In this document: piece after piece, positions 14,040-22,735 of the stretch | Position numbering within the stretch: position 1 is the first letter of the stretch | Layout: every line of letters starts with the position of its first letter | Assembly (NCBI GenBank): GCA_003225055.1 | Contig: QIAU01000204.1 | Coordinates: 1 to 54,863, forward strand | Source: Acidobacteriota bacterium | GTDB taxonomy: Bacteria > Acidobacteriota > Terriglobia > Terriglobales > Acidobacteriaceae | Length of the DNA stretch: 54,863 bases | Direction: 5' to 3' | Notes under the pieces: model-generated | The model's database searches: none | What the model was told of the DNA's origin: nothing | What the model saw: the letters and a program-made list of their open reading frames with translations, nothing else | Position numbers and translations under genes: made by a program

Positions 14040-17000
14040 TTAAAAGTAGAATTTCGCGCTGATCTGCCCGATGCGGGGATCGCGCGCCGAGGTCACGACA
14101 CCAAATTGGTCGCTGCTGAAATTACCGTTTGGGTTGTAGAACTGAGCATGATTGAAAATATTGAAGAATTCAACGCGCAGCTCAAAGCCGGTTGACTCGG
14201 TAATAGCCGTCCTCTTAATCAGACCCACATCGAAGTTGTTGATTCCGGGACCGTGGAAGAACTGGCGATTGGCATTGCCGAAGCCCCCCAAGGGACCTGA
14301 ATCGAACGCATCTGGGAGGAAGAATGTGTTGGGGCCATTGGGTCCCGGTTTGCGCGGGTCCTGGATGTGGACCGGCCCCACGACGTCGGGCACGTCAGTG
14401 TTGGAGCTACCGGTTAGCGAATAATCTCCGCTTTGCCTGAGCCCAACCGGCAAGCCACCGGTAAAACGGGTAATGCCGGTGAGGTTCCAGCCCTGGGTGA
14501 GACGCTTGGGCAGGCTGGCGAAGGCCCGGTCGAACGGAATGGCCCAGTTGTAACTGAACACGAAGTTGTGGGTAACATCGAACGACGACAGCGAGCGAGT
14601 GAGCCGTGGATTAGAGAAGTTGACCCATTGCCCGAAGCCGGAAGAATTGTCGATTGCCTTGGCGAAGGTATAGGCCGCGAGGAACGTCAAATTCGCCGCC
14701 TTACGCTCCAGTGTTACCTGGGCAGCGTTGTAATTCGAATTGGCGATATTAGCGGTGAAGCTGTTGTTCTGGCTGAAGATGAGGCTCTGGTACTGCTGGC
14801 TGTAGTTGTCGCCGAGATGGTCGCGCGTCCCGTGGACTAGGGTGCCGTCCGGCAAGACATAGTCCGCGTTCTCGCCATTGCGATCGCAGGCAGGTGTGGC
14901 GCTCATTTGGTCGAGCCGCCGAGCCCCCATTTGGTTGAGCCGCAGACAGAGCGCCGGGTCACCCGGATTGGCATCGTACTGCGAAATCAAACGGTGGCCT
15001 TGGGTTCCTACATAAGCCAAGGTCAACACGGTGGACTTGGTCAGCTCCCGCTCGATGGAGAAATCATAGTGTTCCGCATAGGGAAGCCGGTTGTGAATGT
15101 CGTACCCTGGCGAATATGAGATAGGCAAATAGACACCGTAGTTAAGGGTCTTGTTCGCCGGGCTGCCGGGCGTTGGGAAAGTAAAGGGGAAACGCTGCCC
15201 CTGCGGGCTTCCGTCGGAACGGTTCCGGTAGGGTTCGTCGAACATGGTCGGGTTGGGCGCCTGCCAATAGAGGCCAAAAGGTGCATCGCCGACCTCATAG
15301 AAAAGGTTCAGGTCCTCGATCGAGGTGTAGTAAACACCGTAGGCAGCCCGAATGCTGCTCTTGCCATGGCCGCCAAACACCTTGCCCAATACTCCATCGC
15401 TAAAGCTCGGCGAATAAGCGATTCCCACACGCGGAGCAAAGTTGTTATAGCGAGTCGGCGCCAAGGTGCTGGGAATGCCGGGATCTCCCGGAACCACCCA
15501 ACTTGGCGGAGCGGTCGGGAACTGCGTTGATTGCAGACCCGGCACAATGGTTTCAATCTTGCCCTGGGTGTCATACCACGGCATGCTGACTTCCCAGCGC
15601 AAGCCCAGGTTCAAAGTGACATTCGGCCTGACCTTATAGGTGTCCTCGACGTACGCGCCACCATAACGGGTGCGGGAATCCAGGAATTGCTGGCTGCACT
15701 GGTTGAAGCCGACGGGCGCACCGATCAAGAAATCGGCGAAGTCGGTACCAGTCTCGCTGCCGTCAAAGGTGAAGTCGCCATTGGGGGCGCAGGTATTGCG
15801 CTCATTGATTTGCAGGTAGCGAAACTCACCGCCGATCTTAAGGGTATGCAAGCCGACTACCTTCGAGAGACCTTCGGAGAAGTGCCAGGTATTGTTTGGC
15901 TGAAAAGTCGTGAGGGTGGGAACGCCGACGCTGAACGTATTGAAATAGACTGGTGGCACGGTTTCTGGGAATCCCGTCGGTCCGGACGCGTTAATGCCCA
16001 GAGTCGCTGCGCCCGTAACGAAACCAAGGTCGGACAGTTTGGCGAAGCTGCTTGCTGGCTTGTTCGTCACAGTGGCAGTGCGGAAGAAGCTCACGCGCAG
16101 TTGGTTGACGGCGGTCGGGCCAAACGTCTTCGTATTGTTCATCACGAACTGCTGAGCGCGAGAGGGAGTGACGCTGGCAAAGCCTGACACGGGGTTGGAT
16201 ACGGTGGTATTCAGCGCACTCAGTACCGTGGAGTCGTCGTAGTGATAATAAAATGACCAGTTGCCGGTCTTCTGGTTGATTAAGTCGATGCGTTGTCCGG
16301 CTTTGTCATCACGCACTCTGTTCCGTTGCGAGGCGTCCGCGTAAAGACCGTTAACCTTATCCAGATTGGGCAGCGGAATGTACGGCAGTATTGCGATGGC
16401 CGGCTTGGCAAAAGCCGCGGTTGGGATCACGCCCCCCGGAAACACGCATTGGGCCGTGGTGGTGCAAGGCCCCCCGTCCCGGGCGAATGCATATAATTCC
16501 CCATCGCTGCTGACCGGATAGCCCAGCCGGTTTGTCAATACTTGTGCCCAATAGGGTCCTTTGACCGCCAAAGGTGTGCCTTTGGCATCAAGAAAGGCAT
16601 CCGTGCCGAATATACCGTGTCGTTGCGCATCTGTGGGGAGTTGCAGTTGCCCCGTACCCGCGCCGACAACTTCGCGAGTGCCTTGATAGTCTGTGAACGA
16701 GAAGATGTGGTTCTTCCAGAGCGGGCCGCCCACCGCATAGCCGAACTGGTTGCGGCGCAATTCTGCCTTGAGGGGATCGAAATAATTGCGGGAGTCGAAT
16801 TTGTCGTTGCGGATGAACTCGAACCCATCCCCGTGAATGCGGTTGGTGCCGGACTTGGTGATCGCGTTCATCACAGAACCGCTGAATTTTCCGTATTCGG
16901 CATCAAAGCTGTTGGTGATCAGCCGGAATTCTTCGATGGAGTCGAGGTTGGGGATCAACCCGGCGCCCAGGTTGCGTCCCTCGCTGACATCGCCGCCATT

Positions 17001-17606
17001 CACCAGGAAGGCATTTGAGGTCTCCCTCTGGCCATTTACGGAAAGATTGCCGGCTGACAACGTCCCCGAGACCGGACGGTCCTGCTGCATAGAACTGGAC
17101 GTGACCGGGACAACTCCCGCCTGCAGCCCCAGAAGGTCGATGTAGCTCCGACCGTTCAGCGGGAGCGAAAGCATTTTTTTCGAGTCGACCACATCGCCTA
17201 ACTGGGTGCTCTCCGCCTCCACCTGGACGGCGTTGGCGGAAACGCTCACCTGCTCCTGCACACTGCCAACCTGCAGGCTCACGTCAAAGCGCAATTGGTC
17301 ATTTACTTTTAAATCGATATCAGTTGCGGTGAACACAGCGAATCCAGGCGCCGTGGCGGTCAGCTTATAGTTCCCGACCGGCAACGCCAGGATGCGGTAA
17401 GAACCGTCGGGCGCCGAAGTGGCTTCCTGTCTGAGATTGGTTTGGACGTTCGTGACTACGACGTGTGCGCCGCCAACCACAGCCCCCGATCGGTCCCGAA
17501 CTACGCCGAGAATCGAGCCCGTTACGTCGGCGCGCAGGATGCTTGCGCTCAAGAGAGTTACAAACAGCAGCAGAAGAGTGGACGTTACATGTTTATAGCG
17601 GTCCAT
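14040..17606 (-). CDS. Oar-like TonB-dependent receptor
   Basis: Large outer-membrane transporter of about 1188 residues with ligand unknown. ATG at 17606 starts a signal peptide (residues 1-27, STLLLLFVTLLSASILRA). An N-terminal carboxypeptidase-regulatory-like beta sandwich follows (GSILGVVRDRSGAVVGGAHV, residues 30-110). Next comes the plug (LNGRSYIDLLGLQAGVVP, SVNGQRETSNAFLVNGGDV, FDAEYGKFSGSVMNAITKSG at about 150-260) and then the beta barrel, which ends with FELRVEFFNIFNHAQFYNP and the terminal aromatic residue of IGQISAKFYF. This architecture is a hallmark of Acidobacteriota. No anti-sigma or sigma pair stands beside it. Confidence 0.95.
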   Translation of the reverse strand: MDRYKHVTSTLLLLFVTLLSASILRADVTGSILGVVRDRSGAVVGGAHVVVTNVQTNLRQEATSAPDGSYRILALPVGNYKLTATAPGFAVFTATDIDLKVNDQLRFDVSLQVGSVQEQVSVSANAVQVEAESTQLGDVVDSKKMLSLPLNGRSYIDLLGLQAGVVPVTSSSMQQDRPVSGTLSAGNLSVNGQRETSNAFLVNGGDVSEGRNLGAGLIPNLDSIEEFRLITNSFDAEYGKFSGSVMNAITKSGTNRIHGDGFEFIRNDKFDSRNYFDPLKAELRRNQFGYAVGGPLWKNHIFSFTDYQGTREVVGAGTGQLQLPTDAQRHGIFGTDAFLDAKGTPLAVKGPYWAQVLTNRLGYPVSSDGELYAFARDGGPCTTTAQCVFPGGVIPTAAFAKPAIAILPYIPLPNLDKVNGLYADASQRNRVRDDKAGQRIDLINQKTGNWSFYYHYDDSTVLSALNTTVSNPVSGFASVTPSRAQQFVMNNTKTFGPTAVNQLRVSFFRTATVTNKPASSFAKLSDLGFVTGAATLGINASGPTGFPETVPPVYFNTFSVGVPTLTTFQPNNTWHFSEGLSKVVGLHTLKIGGEFRYLQINERNTCAPNGDFTFDGSETGTDFADFLIGAPVGFNQCSQQFLDSRTRYGGAYVEDTYKVRPNVTLNLGLRWEVSMPWYDTQGKIETIVPGLQSTQFPTAPPSWVVPGDPGIPSTLAPTRYNNFAPRVGIAYSPSFSDGVLGKVFGGHGKSSIRAAYGVYYTSIEDLNLFYEVGDAPFGLYWQAPNPTMFDEPYRNRSDGSPQGQRFPFTFPTPGSPANKTLNYGVYLPISYSPGYDIHNRLPYAEHYDFSIERELTKSTVLTLAYVGTQGHRLISQYDANPGDPALCLRLNQMGARRLDQMSATPACDRNGENADYVLPDGTLVHGTRDHLGDNYSQQYQSLIFSQNNSFTANIANSNYNAAQVTLERKAANLTFLAAYTFAKAIDNSSGFGQWVNFSNPRLTRSLSSFDVTHNFVFSYNWAIPFDRAFASLPKRLTQGWNLTGITRFTGGLPVGLRQSGDYSLTGSSNTDVPDVVGPVHIQDPRKPGPNGPNTFFLPDAFDSGPLGGFGNANRQFFHGPGINNFDVGLIKRTAITESTGFELRVEFFNIFNHAQFYNPNGNFSSDQFGVVTSARDPRIGQISAKFYF

Positions 17607-17695
17607 GGCGCCCCCCACCCCAGAATTCGCAATACACTCTCATGAAATCCACAGATAATCAAGCAGATAGCCGTCGACTTTAACACAAATTGGAA

Positions 17696-18923
17696 TCAGC
17701 GCTCTTCGTCACGGGCTGCGATGAGCGACACCTGATCCAGGTCAGGATAGTGGCCTTCTTTGTCGGCTTTGCGCACGGCAGGAGCAATCTGCTGAATGGA
17801 GGGCGCGCGGGCAGCACAGGGCCGAAGTATTGGACATACACTTGATCGAAATCCGCAAGATCGTGCAAATCGTCGAGGTACACGTTGGTAGACACAACCT
17901 AAAAATTCATCCCAGCTTCATCAAGATTGTCGAGGAGGTTGCGCATCACCTGCCGGAGTTGATGTTTTGTTGTTGTGGCTTGTTCGCCGCCGTGAGCCCC
18001 CGGAATGAACCCACTCTTCGCCGAACATAACAAAGTGTCGCCGGCAAAAAGCGCGCGGACTGGCTAAGGGCTGGGAGGCATGTTTTTCAGGCGTATTGCT
18101 TGCCGCTGTTTCAGATCACGCACCGCCACACCGCTGTACTCGATGTGGGCGCCGGCGGGTACGCTTGCTACCTCGATCGTGGCTAGGGCCGGGATGTTGC
18201 TGAAGTCAAACCGCCCAGGCGTAGCGCTCATTCATCACCCCCATAGGTATATCAACGGTTAAAATTAAGGATTGACAAAACCGTGTGGCTGAGCTCGAGG
18301 CTGGCCCCCTTCACCACACTCTGTATGCGGTCGAGCGCGAGGTCCACTTGCATGGCCGGATCATCCGGAACCTTGCCGCTCTGCGGGTCGCTGCCGAACA
18401 TGCCGGAAACAAACAAGCGATCATGGGGGGAATGCCCGCCGCGGCAGAATCATCTGATTTGCGGTTAAGGGGGATAGATTGCCTGCCTGTCGGCCAGATT
18501 GCGCACGGCAATTGCATTCATCTCGATGGGCGCTCGGAAAGCCTGGCGACCCCCAGCACCGCCCGCGCCGGCACGGACTTGCCGAAAACCTGGCGAAAAC
18601 TCAGTTCATTTCGTCATACTTGCCGACGTTGCAGATTCACCTGGGTGTAGACCACATGCTCCGAGCTCAGACCCGCGGCCTGGACCACCGATCGGACATT
18701 CTTAAGCGCCTGACGGCACTGTTCCGCAAAGCTCGCCGGCAAACTGCCGTCGGGCTGGCGAGGGCCTTGCCCGGAAATGTAAACGTAATCTCCCGCACCG
18801 AGCGTGCGAATAGACGCGGTTCGCCTGTACCTGGACGGGAACTACAGGGCGCACTTGCGCCCAGGCTCCCATTGCGGAAAGCAGCAGGCCGACCCACAGC
18901 AATCGCACTCGAAACCCTCCCAT
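17696..18923 (-). pseudogene. secreted triple-RidA-domain protein, heavily frameshifted
   Basis: Reading the minus strand with frame changes recovers three consecutive RidA (YjgF/UK114) domains after a signal peptide (VRLLWVGLLLSAMGAWAQ). Domain 1: GDYVYISGQGPRQPDG, VRSVVQAAGLSSEHV, VFGKSVPARAVLGVARL, NAIAVRNLADRQAIYP. Domain 2: LFVSGMFGSDPQSGKV, IQSVVKGASLELSHTV, TIEVASVPAGAHIEYSGVAV, RLKNMPPSP. Domain 3: FAGDT, RQVMRNLLDNLDEAG, STNVYLDDLHDLADFD, YFGPVLPAR. At least eight frame changes or stops are needed. It starts 10 bases after the SelA-like PLP enzyme stop. RidA proteins deaminate reactive enamines made by PLP lyases, which explains the neighbourhood. Confidence 0.82.
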
Positions 18924-18933
18924 CCGTTCTGAC

Positions 18934-20220
18934 CTATGCGGCGGATGTCTTCTTTTGCGCGGCCCGCAGAATAGCTTTTAATCTCTGTCCCACAATCATT
19001 TCTTCTCCCGGTTTGATGGTCATGGAAACCAGTTCAATGTGGTCGGGCGCCTTGCGTTCCTTCGCCGTTGGATTACGCTCGCGAACCGCCGTCACCAGGC
19101 TTGGATTATCAATGCCGAGCACCTCGATGACCGGGTCGCCCGCGCGCAACTGCTGCACACAATCAGCCAGGCTGTAGCCCCAGGCCTGCTGATCCCAGGA
19201 AACTTTCAGCGTGGGATAACGGTTTCCATCCTCGGGAATGTAGGTCTCGGTCTTCACGCCGGGTACGGTCTCGACCAACCTGCGGATGCGATTGATGCGG
19301 CCATTCCATTCGGCATAAAGCTTTTTCTCGTCCAGTTTGAGCCAGGTCTCGAGCGCGGTCAGGCAACCGATGATTTCTTCTTTCCCAACCTTCATGGGGC
19401 GGCACACTGCGCCTTCTCGTGGAGCGGAATTCAGCAGGGCAGCTTCGATCAGGTCCTTTCGCCCAAGGAGGACACCGCTGCACTGAGGCCCGCACAAGCC
19501 CTTGCCTCCCGAAAAGCAGTACAGGTCAATTCCCATCTTGGCGTAGAGCTTGGCGTTGTCGACCGGAGGTATGCCGGCAGCATCATCCAGTAGCATAGGC
19601 ACCTTCCGGTCTTTCGCAGTCTGCAGCTCCCGCCGCAGCTTCTCCCCGAGGGCGGTGGTGTAGATCATGGCCGTGTTTTCATTGATCGCGTTAGCAAGCT
19701 CTTCCGGGGAATACGCAAGCACCAACTTCGCACCGGTGAGCCGAATAGCGCTGTCGAATGCGCTCCTGCCGCCCATCATGATCACTTCGTGTTTCAGGCC
19801 GGTTGCGTCGGGAAGCTGCCAAATATTTTTATCATCGGTCCCAGCCATGCATCCGGCCGTTGCTGCGGCCATCGCACCGGCGGCCCCTGAGGTAATGATG
19901 CCGGACTCAGCGCCTGTCAGTTCCGACAAACGCCGGCCCACGGCGCGTTGAAGATCGAGCATATTTACGAAGTGTTGCGCCGCTTCCAGCTGAGCTTGGC
20001 GAACTTCGGGGAATTCCAAAGACCCGCTCAAGTAAGTCCATGTGCCCCGGCAATTGATGATCGTTTTGACTCCCAGCCGATTATAGACATTCCGCCGCCG
20101 GTCCCTGCCTATTGCCGAGGCGGCTTGCGCGTAGAGATCGCGGGCCGCGATTTGCCCCAGCAGCGGCGCAGCAGCCGCCAGTTTCATGAAGGATCGCCGG
20201 CTGGAATTCCGAATAGGCAT
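18934..20220 (-). CDS. Tat-exported SelA-like PLP-dependent enzyme
   Basis: PLP enzyme of the SelA/DgaE-like group, probably a periplasmic lyase or aminotransferase acting on an amino acid or amino sugar. GGAGG stands 7 bases before ATG 20220. The N-terminus carries a twin-arginine signal (SSRRSFMKLAAAAPLLG, residues 6-22). Family motifs are RLGVKTIINCRGTWTYLSGS (around 47), the glycine-rich SGAAGAMAAATAGCMAGTDD (near 110), MLLDDAAGIPPVD (PLP aspartate) and the lysine site CFSGGKGLCGPQCSG (near 225). Length 428 residues. A cupin gene lies 59 bases upstream and a wrecked triple-RidA gene directly downstream. True selenocysteine synthase is unlikely because of the export signal. Confidence 0.85.
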   Translation of the reverse strand: MPIRNSSRRSFMKLAAAAPLLGQIAARDLYAQAASAIGRDRRRNVYNRLGVKTIINCRGTWTYLSGSLEFPEVRQAQLEAAQHFVNMLDLQRAVGRRLSELTGAESGIITSGAAGAMAAATAGCMAGTDDKNIWQLPDATGLKHEVIMMGGRSAFDSAIRLTGAKLVLAYSPEELANAINENTAMIYTTALGEKLRRELQTAKDRKVPMLLDDAAGIPPVDNAKLYAKMGIDLYCFSGGKGLCGPQCSGVLLGRKDLIEAALLNSAPREGAVCRPMKVGKEEIIGCLTALETWLKLDEKKLYAEWNGRINRIRRLVETVPGVKTETYIPEDGNRYPTLKVSWDQQAWGYSLADCVQQLRAGDPVIEVLGIDNPSLVTAVRERNPTAKERKAPDHIELVSMTIKPGEEMIVGQRLKAILRAAQKKTSAA

Positions 20221-20279
20221 TCCAATACCTCCTCTGGCGTTTGAGCTACCGCGGCAACTTAGTACCAATTCTGCCGAAT

Positions 20280-21170
20280 CTAATCGTCCTCGTCGGGCAC
20301 GGGAATCCGCGCTCTCACAGCGAGGATGTGGGCCTTGGCACCGGGTTTGTTCTGATTGTAGAACCCCACGGTGCAGTTGGGACGGAAGTAATAAGCATCT
20401 CCCGTTTTGGCGGGATAACGGCCTTCGACGCCGTCCAGGCCACTACCCGCCACCATTTCGCCTTGGCCGTCCATAACCAGGTAGATCTCTTCGGCAGTCT
20501 CATGATGATGCGGGAAGTTTGTGCTTCCCGGAGCAAAGTCAATCCAGAAGAGACTGGTCACGACATATGCCTGGTCGATTGCATCGCGCGTTGCCGTGCG
20601 CGAGCCGAGCAGGAGCCGGTACAGAACTGATGTGGGATGGCCCTCGACCGTTTCTTCTTTCACGTCGTTCAGATTGACGATCTTCGGCGTTGGTGTTGCG
20701 ACAATTGAAATTTGCGGCGGGATCTTGAAACTCATGACTAGCACACGCAAAGCCTGCTGTGAACTGTTCACGATCGAGTGCCTAATACCTGGAGCCAGAT
20801 ACGTGAAATCATTCGTCCGCATCGCATACGCCTGATCCGCGTAGTGAAGAACGGCATTGCCTTCAAGCACGAAATAAATCTCCTCCTGTCGTTCGTAGAG
20901 CTCCGCCCGGCAGTTGCCGTTGGCACCGACCGCAAGTTCCCCGAACCGGGTAACAGTCCGCAAGATTCGGCCATCCGAGTCGCCTTCGCCGAATATTGCT
21001 TTGTAACTGCAAGTCCCAGGCGGCAGGTCTCCTTCTGCCTTACTTGCAAAAGGAATCGACCGGCGCAGCCACGTAGGATCGACTTTACGATCTTGAGCCA
21101 GCAGTCCAGGCGCGAGCAGCAACAATAGCAGCAGATTCTTCAACTTTGTTTTTACGCAGGAGCGATTCAC
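20280..21170 (-). CDS. secreted double-cupin protein
   Basis: Exported protein of 296 residues with two cupin domains. GTG at 21170 starts a signal peptide (KNLLLLLLLAPGLLAQ). Cupin 1 spans about residues 65-140 (YERQEEIYFVLEGNAVLHY, then TNDFTYLAPGIRHSIVN). Cupin 2 spans about 210-290 and has the classical metal ligands (NFPHHHETAEEIYLVMDGQG, then AKTGDAYYFRPNCTVGFYN). Domain 1 lacks the HxH pair, so metal probably binds only in domain 2. It is the first gene of a minus-strand set with the SelA-like enzyme and the RidA pseudogene; it may be a dioxygenase, an isomerase or a sugar-binding protein. Confidence 0.82.
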   Translation of the reverse strand: MNRSCVKTKLKNLLLLLLLAPGLLAQDRKVDPTWLRRSIPFASKAEGDLPPGTCSYKAIFGEGDSDGRILRTVTRFGELAVGANGNCRAELYERQEEIYFVLEGNAVLHYADQAYAMRTNDFTYLAPGIRHSIVNSSQQALRVLVMSFKIPPQISIVATPTPKIVNLNDVKEETVEGHPTSVLYRLLLGSRTATRDAIDQAYVVTSLFWIDFAPGSTNFPHHHETAEEIYLVMDGQGEMVAGSGLDGVEGRYPAKTGDAYYFRPNCTVGFYNQNKPGAKAHILAVRARIPVPDEDD

Positions 21171-21324
21171 GGCGCCTCGCGGCCACGCTCGTATATCACA
21201 GAATATGCTTGACGCAAATCGAAATCTTTCGTTTTTTATTTCGATCCTAAGAGGCTGCCGGCAACGGATGAGAGATGCGCGGCCGTGCTATGCTCGACGC
21301 CCAGCCGTGGGGAGAGGCGCAACT

Positions 21325-22734
21325 ATGGGATTGCGGTGTCCTGTGGTGAGTCTAGTGCGAGCCTTTGCTCTGATTTGTATCTTTGGAGCCATGGAATCAA
21401 CACTGGTTGATGCCGAGACCATGGTTCAATCAAGCCGACCTGTGACTTCCGAATGCCGCATTCAAGCGGTCGATTACAAAGGTTGGGACGCGCAACAACT
21501 CTCTAACCAATGGGTGCAGCTTATGGTGGTGCCGCAGAATGGCGGGCGATTAATGCAGGTGAGTTTCGCCGGACATTCCTACTTGTTTGTCAATCGCAAG
21601 TATGCCGGCAAATATCTGCCGCCAACGCCGGGTAAATGGTTCAATTACGGAGGGGACAAACTCTGGCTCTTACCCGAGGGCAACAACGACGAACAACACT
21701 GGGCGGGCGGGTCGGACATCGTTGATGACGGGCCCTACTCCTTTCGAAAAATTTCGGAGGGCCAAGAATGCGGGATCGAACTTACGGGCCCATCCGATCC
21801 CCAAACTGGTGTGCAGTTTGTACGCACGATTGGCCTGCATGCCGATTCCCCGCGCATCCGTTTTGACGCATCCATGAAGAACGTGACTGGTCATACCATC
21901 GAGTGGTCGATGCAGTCCGTCTCGCAGTACGATACGAGCGAGTCCGGTGCGCAGTCGAAAATTAACCGCAATTTCTGGACTTTTACTCCCGCTAACAAGG
22001 CCAGCAGTTATCTCAATCGCTATCACGTCCGCTTCGGGCCGGCAGAAAATCCTGCAGCATCGGTGAGGGACGACGGGCTGTTCGCCTTGCATTATGTGCA
22101 CATCGCCGCGGAGTTGTGGCTCGATTCGACCGACGGTTGGCTGGCTGTAGTGGATGCCAATACGCAATACGCGATGGTCGAGCGCTTTCGGTATGAAGAA
22201 AATAAATCCTATCCAGGCAAAGCTTCTGTCATTTTTTGGACCAACGGGCGTGAAATAAAGTTGAACGCCGATGGCGAAGCCGCCCTAAGCGAAGGCGAAG
22301 ACGAACAGCTTCCTTACTATCTGGAAGCTGAACTTAACAGCCCACTGTGCCGCTTGAATCCCGGTGAGGCCTGCAGCATGCAGACCGATTGGTTTCCAAC
22401 GCGGGTAGGGGAAGAATTCCATGGCGTTACGGACGCGGGCATCGTAACCCGCCCCCTGCAAGCAACTCGTCTTCACAATGGCCAGATCAAGCTGTCAGGT
22501 TCATTTGGAGTGTTCTTTCCGGGACGCTTGGTGGCGCACTTTTACGACGCTCACGGTTCCGGTCTAGGAAATACGCCCGTCGCAGATGTGAATCCGAGCG
22601 ATCTCGCTTCGCTTGCGGTGGAACTAACTCCCTCCGGAAACCCAACCCGCGTCTCTCTTCACCTGGAAGATGGGAAAGGGCTCGACCGCGGTTCTCTTCA
22701 GGAAATTCGAGTGAGTTCCGGGGAGAATCGCTGA
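21325..22734 (+). CDS. secreted DUF4380 protein (aldose-epimerase-like fold)
   Basis: Exported protein of about 469 residues. ATG at 21325 follows GAGAGG by 8 bases; the open frame from 21205 is not needed. The signal peptide is ALICIFGAMESTLVDA. The body resembles DUF4380 proteins, which look like galactose mutarotases: LMVVPQNGGRLMQVSFAGHS, KWFNYGGDKLWLLPEG, WAGGSDIVDDGPYS, and VKNVTGHTIEWSMQSVSQY-like strands. Activity is not known; binding of an aldose or polysaccharide fragment is a reasonable guess. One base separates its stop from the ATG of the PQQ dehydrogenase, so the two form an operon. Confidence 0.75.
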   Translation: MGLRCPVVSLVRAFALICIFGAMESTLVDAETMVQSSRPVTSECRIQAVDYKGWDAQQLSNQWVQLMVVPQNGGRLMQVSFAGHSYLFVNRKYAGKYLPPTPGKWFNYGGDKLWLLPEGNNDEQHWAGGSDIVDDGPYSFRKISEGQECGIELTGPSDPQTGVQFVRTIGLHADSPRIRFDASMKNVTGHTIEWSMQSVSQYDTSESGAQSKINRNFWTFTPANKASSYLNRYHVRFGPAENPAASVRDDGLFALHYVHIAAELWLDSTDGWLAVVDANTQYAMVERFRYEENKSYPGKASVIFWTNGREIKLNADGEAALSEGEDEQLPYYLEAELNSPLCRLNPGEACSMQTDWFPTRVGEEFHGVTDAGIVTRPLQATRLHNGQIKLSGSFGVFFPGRLVAHFYDAHGSGLGNTPVADVNPSDLASLAVELTPSGNPTRVSLHLEDGKGLDRGSLQEIRVSSGENR

Positions 22735-22735
22735 G

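Noticed and set aside
17830-19177. Several plus-strand open frames across the RidA ruin
   Set aside because: They are shadows of the decayed minus-strand RidA domains; the minus-strand fragments match the family and these do not.
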